A DNA stretch of 64,000 nucleotides from a virus: the IMG/VR virus record IMGVR_UViG_3300008110_000097, positions 1 through 64,000 of that record. One strand, given 5' to 3'. The position numbers were made by a program, and so were the translations under genes. The first letter of the stretch is position 1, and each line of letters begins with the position of its first letter. The notes below the pieces were generated by a model, which was given only the letters and a program-made list of their open reading frames with translations, had not been told where the DNA came from and did not search any database. Shown in pieces: positions 25,237-35,300 of this stretch.

Positions 25237-25240
25237 AATA

Positions 25241-27157
25241 ATGCCAAATTTAAATTATTCAGCGTTAGCAAGATTTTCAAATGATTATACTGACGTATTT
25301 AATGAAGCTTTAAGACAAAATGGTGGTAATCCATTAACTTCCGATGAAAAAAGAAGATTAATGGATGAATGGAATAAGGTACAAAAACAATCTAACTCTG
25401 GATCAAGTTCATCTAGCACAAGTGGTACAGGTACTGTTAGTACCGGTAGTGCAATTAAGGATGTTGGTACAGCATCTTTGAACGCTGTTATGGGTTTATT
25501 AAAAACTCAAGAATCACAATCAAATACTTATTTACCTAATTTACAAGATCAATTGGTGGGTATAGATGATCTAATGGAAAAAATTAAGACAGGAACTTTT
25601 ACTTTACAAGGTATGGGTAAAACACTTGTCGAAATGGTGGCCAAGGGAATGGAAAGTTATTATGCACGACAGACAAAATTATTAGAAGAAGTTAACTCCA
25701 AAGCACTTTTAACAGGTGATCTTTCTAGAGATTTTAGAGAAACAATAACAGACGCCAACCCAAGATTAGTTCAACTTGGTATTAGTTTTGCGGAGGTGGC
25801 AGATGCTGCAATTTCAATTGTAAATGAAAGTGGTAGATTTGCATTGGTCAATCAACAAACATTAGAAAAGGCGGGAGAGGTTGGTAAGGCATATTTAGGT
25901 TCAATGCAAGACATGGTTAGCTTATATGATGATTTTGAAAAAATAGGTATAGGTGCACAAGAAGCAAATTCAGCAATAGAAAGAGCGGGTAAACGTTCTA
26001 TGGAACTCGGTTTACAATCTAAAAAAGTAATTGGTGACTTAGCACAAAATATGGACAAAATAAATTCGTATGGTTTTAAAAACGGTATTGATGGATTGGC
26101 AACTATGGCAAGAAAGGCAACTGAATTTAGAATGAGTATGAATGAAGTTTTCCAAATAGCGGATAAAGTTATGAATCCTGAAGGTGCGTTAGAATTATCC
26201 GCTAATTTACAAGTATTAGGTGGTGCAATAGGTGATTTTAATGATCCACTTAAATTAATGTACATGTCAACAAACAATGTTGAGGGACTACAGGACGCAT
26301 TAATTGGTGCTGCAAAAGGTTTGGCAACATATAATTCTGAACAAGGTAGATTTGAAATAACTGGTGTTAATTTACGTAGAGCAAAAGAAATGGCCGCTCA
26401 AATGGGTATTTCATACAAAGAACTCGCACAAGGTGCTTTGGCAGCGGCTGAAAAATCATCGGCGGCTTCTGATTTATTGGCTAGAGGTTTAACTTTAGAT
26501 CCTGACCAAACGGAATTTTTAACAAACATAGCGAGAATGAAAGATGGTAAGATGACCATCGATTTAGGAAAATCACCAGATTTACAAAAATATTTTGGTA
26601 AACAAGAAGTTGCATTAGATGAGTTAACAGACCAACAAGCAAAAGAATTATTACAATACCAAGACCAATTAAAAGAAAAAACAACAGAAGACATTGCGAG
26701 GGGACAGGCTTCAAATATTGAAAACATAAAAAGAGATGTCAATTACATTGCGTTATTGGGTATGAATCAGGCGGGTAAAAAAGGAACTCAACTTGCGGAA
26801 ACATTAGGATTTGGACCAACAGCACAAGCTAAATTAGCACAATCAACTAAAACCGAATCGGTTGCAGGAGGTAAATTGGTTACAGACTTTGTTGATAAAA
26901 TGGGTAATAGTGTAGATAATCAGTTAAAAGAAGGTCAAAAGATAATTAGGGATGGACTTAAGGCTCAAAATATGAACAAAGAAAACAAAGAAGCATCAAA
27001 CACAAAAACAACCGCAACAACATCAAATAATGCACCACAAACAAATAATAATATAGTATTTGATTACGATAAATTTGGTAATATAATAAAAAGAATAAAA
27101 ATTGAACCTACAGTTGTATCACCAACAAAAAATAGTTATCTAGTGGTAGATGAATAA
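25241..27157 (+). CDS. Tape measure protein
   Basis: 638 residues. A long, mostly helical protein with low Cys and Trp content. It has a Ser/Gly-rich stretch at residues 50-70, helical repeats through the middle, and segments such as NPEGALELSANLQVLGGAIGDFNDP that are typical of tape measure proteins. The C-terminal region from about 580 is Asn/Thr-rich and disordered. Position straight after the tube and the gp26/chaperone gene is the usual place. It would set tail length and sit in the tube lumen. The TATTTATA at 25182-25189, inside the preceding extension, may serve this gene. Confidence 0.8.
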   Translation: MPNLNYSALARFSNDYTDVFNEALRQNGGNPLTSDEKRRLMDEWNKVQKQSNSGSSSSSTSGTGTVSTGSAIKDVGTASLNAVMGLLKTQESQSNTYLPNLQDQLVGIDDLMEKIKTGTFTLQGMGKTLVEMVAKGMESYYARQTKLLEEVNSKALLTGDLSRDFRETITDANPRLVQLGISFAEVADAAISIVNESGRFALVNQQTLEKAGEVGKAYLGSMQDMVSLYDDFEKIGIGAQEANSAIERAGKRSMELGLQSKKVIGDLAQNMDKINSYGFKNGIDGLATMARKATEFRMSMNEVFQIADKVMNPEGALELSANLQVLGGAIGDFNDPLKLMYMSTNNVEGLQDALIGAAKGLATYNSEQGRFEITGVNLRRAKEMAAQMGISYKELAQGALAAAEKSSAASDLLARGLTLDPDQTEFLTNIARMKDGKMTIDLGKSPDLQKYFGKQEVALDELTDQQAKELLQYQDQLKEKTTEDIARGQASNIENIKRDVNYIALLGMNQAGKKGTQLAETLGFGPTAQAKLAQSTKTESVAGGKLVTDFVDKMGNSVDNQLKEGQKIIRDGLKAQNMNKENKEASNTKTTATTSNNAPQTNNNIVFDYDKFGNIIKRIKIEPTVVSPTKNSYLVVDE

Positions 27158-27173
27158 TTTTTTAATTAAAACC

Positions 27174-27181
27174 TATTTATA
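27174..27181 (+). promoter_or_regulatory. Late-gene motif TATTTATA
   Basis: 13 bases before the ATG at 27195. Confidence 0.55.
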
Positions 27182-27194
27182 ATATAAATTATAG

Positions 27195-27878
27195 ATGCCA
27201 ACATATTTAGATTTTAATACAACAAGAACATTTAGGGATGCGTTAATTGTTAGAACACTACAACAACCAAATGGTCCACAGACATTTAATGCAAGTAACT
27301 ATACAGTACAAAATCTAAGTGATTTTTCAAATGTAGATCCGGGTGCGGTAGATACAAATAGAGCAAATGATTTACAACAACATCAAAATTCTAACACATT
27401 TAAACCGTTACAATATTTTGTTAAAGATAGGATAGATACAATTCCAAGAAGAGCAAATTTATTATTATATTATAATGGAACACCATATTTTAGAAGTGGT
27501 AACTATAATTTAGTTGGTATAATGACCACATCAAATTACGATAATGAATCTGAATTATTTAAATTTGCGGCATCATATATTAGGGATAAAGATCAAAAGG
27601 GTCCCGTGTATTCTAGAATAGAACAAAATCTTAAAAGAGTAACAGAAGGTAGGGTTAGATTATTAGATGCAATAAGAGGTAATAATACCACAGCAATAAA
27701 TCTAATAACAGGTAGAGAACCGTTAGTTGATCCAAACTATCAAATTACTGTTGCAAAAACATTACCCGGTAAAGCCATTGATTTTTTACAATCTGTTGCC
27801 GGTGTGGAATTCCCATTTACAGAAATACCTGGTGATTATTTAAGTAAAATGTTAGACCTGATACAAGAACTGAATTAG
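27195..27878 (+). CDS. Large baseplate protein, segment 1 (frame break at its end)
   Basis: 227 codons, MPTYLDFNTTRTFRDALIVRT. The last natural-looking residues are GDYLSK; then the frame runs into MLDLIQELN and a stop. From 27848 the -1 frame is open (NVRPDTRTELGAIL) and continues to 31393. One extra A in the AAAA run at 27846-27849 would join them. The combined gene (27195-32031, with a second break) would encode about 1610 residues. No domain is recognisable in this segment, which starts a late operon after the tape measure. Either a real frameshifted gene or an indel in the sequence. Confidence 0.6.
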   Translation: MPTYLDFNTTRTFRDALIVRTLQQPNGPQTFNASNYTVQNLSDFSNVDPGAVDTNRANDLQQHQNSNTFKPLQYFVKDRIDTIPRRANLLLYYNGTPYFRSGNYNLVGIMTTSNYDNESELFKFAASYIRDKDQKGPVYSRIEQNLKRVTEGRVRLLDAIRGNNTTAINLITGREPLVDPNYQITVAKTLPGKAIDFLQSVAGVEFPFTEIPGDYLSKMLDLIQELN

Positions 27879-30800
27879 GTGCGATACTTCAGGATGTCAC
27901 AGGTGCTTTAGGTTCTTTAATCGGTATTCAAAGAAGACCACAAAGAGACAGGAAACCTTCTGATCTTTTTATTGAGTATATGGGTCAGGGTCAGAAACAA
28001 AGATTATTTGACAACTTATCTTTTTCAAAATATGCACCAAATTATACCACAACAGCAAGATCACAAAATTCATCTAAATTATTTAATTTTGTTGATAATG
28101 TTGCACAAGGTGTTAAAAATGTTTTAGGTGTTGAAGCACCGGCAGGTATCGCATATATCGGTGATGACAGAGGAAATGATGTAAAATACGCGATGAGTGA
28201 TTTTAATGATAGACCTGTTAAAAGTAATTTTTATTTAACTTTAATGTTTGATGAGATACAAGCAACTCTATTTCAAAGAACAAAAAATATCGGTGAGGGA
28301 GGACAGATTTCAAATAAATTAACTTGGATAAGTAAAAATTCAAAAAATAAAATAGGTGCGAACAACGAGTTTTTTAATTTACAAAAATCAAATTACGATC
28401 AGTCTCTATCGAGTGGTTTTGATTTTAGAGAAGATTCTATTTTAGGAGTAACACAAGAACTATTAAATACATTACCAACAAATGGTGGTGAAGCCCGTTC
28501 ACATGTGGCAAATGTTATTGACCAAACAAGTAGAGTTTTTGGTGAAGGTGATATTAGAATATCTAGAGGTTCTGCAGTTAAATATACAGATAAATTTACA
28601 GGAGAAGAAAGTGGTGTTGAGTATTGTAGAGTGTGGACAAAAGATAGACCATACATGACAAGGTCAGATACCATGAAAAGAGGGACTAATATTAGAAAAT
28701 TTGAAGGTAGTGTTTTAACAACACCTTATAATTTGAATATTGCACCTATGTCCGATGGTAATAAAAGTTTTGAAGGATCGTCAAATATATTTCCAAATTA
28801 CCCGTATGGTGGTGGATTTTATGCTAAAAAATATATGTTTTCAATTGAGAACTTGGCATGGAAAACATCTAATAGAGAAGGATTTACAGTTCAAGATTTA
28901 CCATATTGCGAAAGAGGACCAAACGGTGGTAGAGTTATGTGGTTTCCACCATATGATTTAAAAGTAAATGAAACAAACAATGCAAGATGGGAAGAAAACT
29001 TATTTTTAGGTAGACCTGAACCAATCTATACTTATCAAAATACATCAAGATCAGGTACAATTTCATTTAAAGTAATTGTCGACCATCCAAGTATAATGAA
29101 CTTATTGGTTAGAGAAGTCTTTAAGGATATGTCAGATGAAGAGGCGGACAATTATATAAATGCCTTTTTTGCTGGATGTCAAGATGTTGACTTATATGAT
29201 TTAGTTAAAAAGTACGCAACATTAAATGAAGATGATATAAAACTAATTCAAAGATATTTGAATGCGGGTGTATCAACTGAATTAATACAAAAATATAAAG
29301 TAGTAACTGAAGATATTAAACAAGATGAACCAAACACATCACCTAGCGGTGGAGGTACTCAACCACAAAATATTAATTTAGATGTTAATCTAAAATTTGA
29401 GAACGATTATCCAAAAATGAGTACTAAGAATTATATAACTGCGGAAAGTTATGAAACTGCATATTCTTATTATAAAGGATCGTCACCCACACAACAAACT
29501 GGAGATTATGACAAACAGAAAAATGCTTTACAAAAAAATTTAAATCTTTTGTTAACCGCATATAGTGCAACAACAAATCCTGATAAAAACATGTTAAACG
29601 ATATAAAATTATTATATGGTAAGACAGATGTTAGAGGTACAAGTAAAAGTAGTTTAATACAAATATCTTTAAATAGATTAACAGATATTTTTAGTAAATT
29701 AGATGAGAATTATAGTACATATAGAAAAACAATTGATCAATTAAAAGTAGACATATCTGGAGGTACGGTACAAGAAGTTACAATTGAAATAGGATCATCA
29801 ACATCCGCGTTAACAAATAATGAATATAACCTTAATTTATCTTTTAGAAGAACATATTCAATCTTAAAGGACATTTTTGAAAAAATAGCAAATGATCCTT
29901 CGTTTGATATGGAAAAGTTTAGAACAACAAGATTAAAATATGTATTTCCAACAGATCCAACCACCAATAATATTAAAGACACTAAGTCCCCAATACAATG
30001 GGTTAATGATATTGTTACATTTAGAGACATTGGATACGAGATAGATGGTAAATTTAAAATAAAAGTAACAAACTATGGTGAATATGGTAATGTAGAAGAA
30101 AATGGATCTAGTGTTTCGTGTACAACACAAGATTTTTTATATCCGCTAAATGTATCTGCAGGTGAAAAATTAGATGTTGTAGCACCAGTTGCGGTTAATT
30201 GTAGACAATCAAAAGTAAAGATAGGATATATTAAACAACAGGTACAACCAACACCACCTCCACCACCACCAAATCCACCTGTTTTACCAAAGACATCATT
30301 AGAAGAAGATGGTAAAATTGAAATTAAAAAAGAAATAAAGAAACCACCTATTGATGTTATGAAAAGATTGATAATGAAAACATTATCGGAGTGTTTTTAT
30401 TTCAAAAAATTAGAGGAGGATTCACCAATACAATTTTCATCTTTAAAAGAAAAATTAAAATATTTTCATCCCGCATTTCATTCAATGACACCGGAAGGTT
30501 TAAATGCTAGATTAACATTTTTACATCAATGTATTAGACCTGGCGACACATTACCAATAAAAGGATTATCAGATGAAGCCGATTTAAATGCCAGAAACAC
30601 AACATTTGGACCACCACCAATTTGTATAATAAGAATTGGGGATTTTTATCATTCAAAAGTTGCCATAAAAGATATAAGTATAAATTTTGATGATGCTGTT
30701 TGGGATTTTAATCCTGAAGGTATTGGTGTACAACCGATGATTGCGTCTGTCACATTACAATTAAGTTTCATTGGTGGACATGGATTAGAAAAACCAGTTG

Positions 30801-31393
30801 AAAAATTACAGAACGCACTATCATCTAATTTTTATGCTAATACCGAAATGTACGATGAGAGATCCATACCAACAAATACAAAAATTGCTGGTGTTGATGC
30901 GGAACAGTTTACAAAAGATTTTTTAGAAAAGATACAAAAAAACGCACCAAAAACACCTGAAAGACAAGACGATGTTAATAATGGAAATAATATTGTTAAT
31001 GGTAAATTTATAGGTAAACCTGAAGGTGAAGAAATAAGTTACGATGATTTAGTCAACGGATTATTTAAACAAGTTGAGAATTATTTTGAAAAATATAAGA
31101 GTGCTTATAACACATCTTTATTAAAATATGGTGAAGATATTACAAGTTTATTCTTTTCTGAAACATATAGACCAATAACAAAATATGATGTTTATACACA
31201 ACCAAATGGTGCTCAAACTGTTGTTTTAGATTTAGTAGGTGAATACAAAAAAAGTAAAGAATTACCAATAATATTGAGAGACGTTAGAGAAAGATTTGTT
31301 GATGTTATTGAAAATAAAATACCAAGTTTAACAAAAGACCTATTAGACGCAAAAATACCGGATGCTAAGTCCCAAATTCAGATCAAATTTTAA
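27848..31393 (+). CDS. Large baseplate protein, segment 2 (main body)
   Basis: Open from 27848; an internal ATG is at 27980, but the 44 codons before it read as normal protein (RPDTRTELGAILQDVTG, then PSDLFIEYMGQG). The body contains MWFPPYDLKVNE, then YQNTSRSGTISFKVIVDHPSIM, a pattern found in LysM- or gpU-like tail and baseplate proteins. Near the end is FNPEGIGVQPMIASVTLQLSF followed by LQNALSSNFYAN, which I recognise from large baseplate proteins of T4-like phages. There is a Pro-rich linker at about 30248-30295. A frame break follows near 31375. Likely a baseplate or tube-initiator protein. Confidence 0.65.
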   Translation, partial: NVRPDTRTELGAILQDVTGALGSLIGIQRRPQRDRKPSDLFIEYMGQGQKQRLFDNLSFSKYAPNYTTTARSQNSSKLFNFVDNVAQGVKNVLGVEAPAGIAYIGDDRGNDVKYAMSDFNDRPVKSNFYLTLMFDEIQATLFQRTKNIGEGGQISNKLTWISKNSKNKIGANNEFFNLQKSNYDQSLSSGFDFREDSILGVTQELLNTLPTNGGEARSHVANVIDQTSRVFGEGDIRISRGSAVKYTDKFTGEESGVEYCRVWTKDRPYMTRSDTMKRGTNIRKFEGSVLTTPYNLNIAPMSDGNKSFEGSSNIFPNYPYGGGFYAKKYMFSIENLAWKTSNREGFTVQDLPYCERGPNGGRVMWFPPYDLKVNETNNARWEENLFLGRPEPIYTYQNTSRSGTISFKVIVDHPSIMNLLVREVFKDMSDEEADNYINAFFAGCQDVDLYDLVKKYATLNEDDIKLIQRYLNAGVSTELIQKYKVVTEDIKQDEPNTSPSGGGTQPQNINLDVNLKFENDYPKMSTKNYITAESYETAYSYYKGSSPTQQTGDYDKQKNALQKNLNLLLTAYSATTNPDKNMLNDIKLLYGKTDVRGTSKSSLIQISLNRLTDIFSKLDENYSTYRKTIDQLKVDISGGTVQEVTIEIGSSTSALTNNEYNLNLSFRRTYSILKDIFEKIANDPSFDMEKFRTTRLKYVFPTDPTTNNIKDTKSPIQWVNDIVTFRDIGYEIDGKFKIKVTNYGEYGNVEENGSSVSCTTQDFLYPLNVSAGEKLDVVAPVAVNCRQSKVKIGYIKQQVQPTPPPPPPNPPVLPKTSLEEDGKIEIKKEIKKPPIDVMKRLIMKTLSECFYFKKLEEDSPIQFSSLKEKLKYFHPAFHSMTPEGLNARLTFLHQCIRPGDTLPIKGLSDEADLNARNTTFGPPPICIIRIGDFYHSKVAIKDISINFDDAVWDFNPEGIGVQPMIASVTLQLSFIGGHGLEKPVEKLQNALSSNFYANTEMYDERSIPTNTKIAGVDAEQFTKDFLEKIQKNAPKTPERQDDVNNGNNIVNGKFIGKPEGEEISYDDLVNGLFKQVENYFEKYKSAYNTSLLKYGEDITSLFFSETYRPITKYDVYTQPNGAQTVVLDLVGEYKKSKELPIILRDVRERFVDVIENKIPSLTKDLLDAKIPDAKSQIQIKF

Positions 31394-32031
31394 AACCATA
31401 TTTAAGTTCAGAAATTAAAAAAATATTTGATGAAATTCCAGAAAAATTTGGGGCAATTGAAAAAGATCTAATATTGGCTAGAAATGAAATTATAAAAACA
31501 TTAGATGGGTTAAACTATTTAATCTATTATATACATGATGGAAAAATAGAAAATGAAAAATTCACAAAGGTTGATTTATCTGGATTTACATATGATATTT
31601 TATTGGACAAATATTCATCGTGCGTTGATTATATTAGTGATAACCATGTAAGATTAACTAATAAAATTTCTAACACAGTTAATTTTAATAATCCACAATC
31701 AATAACAGACGCACAAGTTATAAAAATGATTTCAAATTTATTAAGTGATTATAAAAATAATATATTAAATCAATATACTGATGTACTTGTTTTCAGACCT
31801 AATGTTGAAAAAGAAAAATTATCCAAGTCGTTAGATAAATTTTTAGAAAAACCTGATGATATTAAATTTAAATTAAAAAAATACCCAAAAAGAAAAGACA
31901 CATTAAAAATTAAGTTTAAAACAGGTACACAATCAGATATTACCGACACCAATGAAAAAGATATACTTACAAAAATAAATTCTACAAAACAACCTGTAGA
32001 TAAAAAACTAAATTATTTTAGAAATGAGTAG
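31369..32031 (+). CDS. Large baseplate protein, segment 3 (C-terminus)
   Basis: The frame is open from 31369 (VPNSDQILKPYLSSEIKKIF) through to the TAG at 32029. The only start candidates are non-ATG codons such as TTG at 31474, well inside clear coding sequence. A missing A in the AAA run near 31374-31376 would join it in frame to segment 2 (DAKSQNSDQIL). It is helical and Lys/Asp-rich, with no known motif. It ends with its stop codon overlapping the ATG of the gp53-like gene. Confidence 0.6.
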   Translation, partial: VPNSDQILKPYLSSEIKKIFDEIPEKFGAIEKDLILARNEIIKTLDGLNYLIYYIHDGKIENEKFTKVDLSGFTYDILLDKYSSCVDYISDNHVRLTNKISNTVNFNNPQSITDAQVIKMISNLLSDYKNNILNQYTDVLVFRPNVEKEKLSKSLDKFLEKPDDIKFKLKKYPKRKDTLKIKFKTGTQSDITDTNEKDILTKINSTKQPVDKKLNYFRNE

Positions 32032-32347
32032 AAGTTATTATGATAGATATGACGAATTTCTTATTGATGGTGAGTTTAGAATAGTACCTGGCATAGAAAT
32101 ACCTATAAAAAAGACAGATAAGTATGTTTTTTTTAAAAAAAATCAAACTAGATTAGATAAAATTTCAGATCAATATTATGGTACTCCTGTCTTCGGGTGG
32201 TTAATATTATTGGCCAACCCATTAGCGGGTAGTATTGAATTCGAAATACCTGATAATTTTGTAGTTAGAGTACCATTTCCACTAGTTACCTCTTTACAAG
32301 ATTACAAAAGAAACGTAGAATTGTATAAATTATATTATGGGGAATAA
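32024..32347 (+). CDS. 53: Baseplate wedge protein gp53-like (LysM-type domain)
   Basis: 107 residues. LDKISDQYYGTPVFGWLILLANPLAG and IPDNFVVRVPFPL are the pattern of the LysM-like baseplate protein gp53 (YYG-TP...W-L-I-L-x-ANP, then diP-x-g-x-x-x-R-v-P-x-P). T4 gp53 is larger (196 residues), so this is a compact version. In T4 it bridges the wedge to the hub. It overlaps genes on both sides (8 and 11 bases), consistent with translational coupling in one baseplate operon. Confidence 0.82.
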   Translation: MSRSYYDRYDEFLIDGEFRIVPGIEIPIKKTDKYVFFKKNQTRLDKISDQYYGTPVFGWLILLANPLAGSIEFEIPDNFVVRVPFPLVTSLQDYKRNVELYKLYYGE

Positions 32348-35300
32348 AGATATTTCAAATAGTGAGGACATTCTTGTTAAATCAGATGTAAATAATTTAA
32401 TTTATGTCGACCCTAACAGTGTTGTTGTGGATGGTGAAATAGAACCTAGATCTATTCGTCCTGAAAATTTGATGATGTATGTTAATTTGGAGGCGGATAT
32501 TATTCCCAGATCTATTTTAGTTTCTAGTAATGATAAAAATACTTTAATATCTATAGCAAAAGGTACTCTTAATTTTTTAAGAAATCAAAATGGTGATGAT
32601 TTTGATACGTCATGGACAAATGCATTTTTAGAAAAAACAGAAATTACAAAAAAAAGTACCGACATAAATGGTAATAAAATAAATGTAGGTACTGGTGAAT
32701 TTTTTCAATCGGATGGAACCGGACAAAGTTTTGGTATTGATAGTATAACAATAACAACCAAAGGTTTGAACTCAATTCCACAAGTTACAATAAACTTTAT
32801 AGATGTTAGAGGTAAAACATTATTTGAGTCTCCCGAAAACTCACCATATAAAGCATTTTTTCATTTACCTTGGCCGATATTTTATTTGACAGTTAAAGGT
32901 TATTATGGGAAGGCAATTAGATATAGATTACATTTAGTAAAATTTACAACAAAATTTAACGAAGGGTCTGGTAATTTTGAAAGTATGGCAACATTCGTTG
33001 GTGCAACATTTGCACACATTTCTGATATACCATTAAATGGTATGTTAAATTGTCCTTATATGTTTAGAGTTGAAAATAGTACAAGACCAACATTTAATGA
33101 AGGTAGTGGTACTTTTGAAAAAAAGATTTCAAAATCATCTAGAGGATATGCAATTTTAAGATCTGTTTATAATGAACTAAAACAAAAAAAATTAATTGAT
33201 CCAAATTTTCCCGTAAAAACACTTAAAGAACTTATTACAATTTCAGAAAGTTTAGATAAAATACTGGAAAACGAAATATTTCAAAAAGTAGATTTTAAGG
33301 TTTTCGCAGGTATAGTTGAATATGAAGATGGTTTATCAAAATTAGGTGAATACATAAACATATGGACAAAGAAAAATTTATCTACTGTTAGTTTCACTGG
33401 CGGAACAAGGGGGGATGAATTATTTTATTTATTAAATATATCCGATAAAACAGATAAATCAAAAATAAAAGGAGATTCAGACGATACTCTTGAAAAGGGT
33501 TTAAATAGGTATAAAGAACTTTTATCTAAAACTAATTTATTTGCCAATAATGTAATAAACAAGACAAGTAGTGATTTTACTAAATTAAAGAAAAGTAACG
33601 ATATTAAAAATATCGATGATTATATTGGTTATAAAGACAAACAAGTTGGGTTGAATATTGATTTACTTGGTGAGGATTATAAAAAAATGGTAAATGAATT
33701 TTTAAAACAAAAAGATGCACTACAAAAAGATGTTGAAAAAGAAATAAATACAATTTTAAGAGACCCTAAAAAGGGTATTGGGTTTGAACCAACAATAAGA
33801 AACATATTTGCTGTGGTTCTTGCTAATGCAGAAGTTTACATTAGACTATTAAAAGATACACATAATAAGGCATTTCAAGATGCCGAAACTAGAAAAAATT
33901 TATTAGTCGGATTTTCCGATGAAACACCTGGTGGTGGTGCGGTATATCCTTGGCCGGAAGTTAAAAAAAGTACAGGTTCAGGTAGTAAAAGTAAAGTAGT
34001 GGCATATCCTGGTGATAAAGATCTATTACAAAAATTGAAAACTAATGATAAGAAATTGTGGCCAGAAATTGATTTTGTTGAAGACTATATTGCGGTAACA
34101 ACTAAAAAATATGACCCATTATCAGAAAAGGAAGGTGGTATTGGTAAAATAGATTACGTTTTTGAAGATAATTTAGATGAGGGTAAAATAAAAAAGATAA
34201 GTACACTTGACACACTAATAAATGGTTTTGGTAAATCTTTAGGTGTAATTCCTTATACAGAAAAAACATTAGTTTCTATATTATATGAAATATTTGAAAG
34301 ATCATATTATATAACATTATTTGATTCTTTTAATTCAAATACAATAAGAGAATTATCTAATTTTGAATTTGAAAACTTAAGCGAGTCGATAAAACATGAC
34401 AATGATGTTATTGATATATTAAGAGACAGTGTTAAAAGTTTTCCTGACTTATTAAACTTAATGAGAAGTCTATCACCATTTGATAGATATCCATATTACG
34501 TTGATAGACTACCAACAGTAGGTTATATTTCTAGCATAATAGATAGTCCACACATTTTTGAACAATATTACGACCCTAACAGGAATTCTAATAATAATAC
34601 TAACCCTAAACCTGTTAATAATGATTCTTTATATGTTAAATTAAGTGATGATTTATTAAGATATCAGTCAGATACATATAGAACAGAAATATATCCATTT
34701 AATTCAAAAACATATTTGTCTTATTTAAAACAAAATAGTTTTACTGATAATGAGTTTAAATTTGGTAACACTTTAAAAGTCAATACATCGGAAGGATTTA
34801 TTTCAACAGAGGTGAATCCCGAATTATGGGTTAAAGATAATTTTAAGAATAATATATTTTCAAATAAATTGTATTTAGGTACCACTACAGTACCAGTACC
34901 TGGTACGGTACAAACATTCGGTTTAGATACTAAAGTCAATATTTTAAATACACCATATTTCCACAAACAATTATATTCCGATTTCTTCAAATCAGGAAGA
35001 GTTGGTAAGTATGTGGGTTCTGCATATTTATTACTTAATTCATTACCTTTTAAAGATTTGGAAGATAGATTTTCAAATAACATAAAAGTATCTTCTTTAT
35101 TTAGAGAAATAGGTTCAACACATTTTATACCATATCATTTACTATTAAAATGGGGATCAATATATCACAGATATAAAAAGAAAATTTTAGACAATAATGA
35201 TATATTAGATGGTTTTTTAAGTACATCAAATATAACCACAAATTTTAATGGTAGTGAGTTTTTTGATAATAATTCTGGATTTACATTTACATTAAATGGT

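Noticed and set aside
31474-32031. Separate gene starting at TTG 31474
   Set aside because: The frame is coding for at least 35 codons upstream of the TTG and joins the preceding gene if one A is added.
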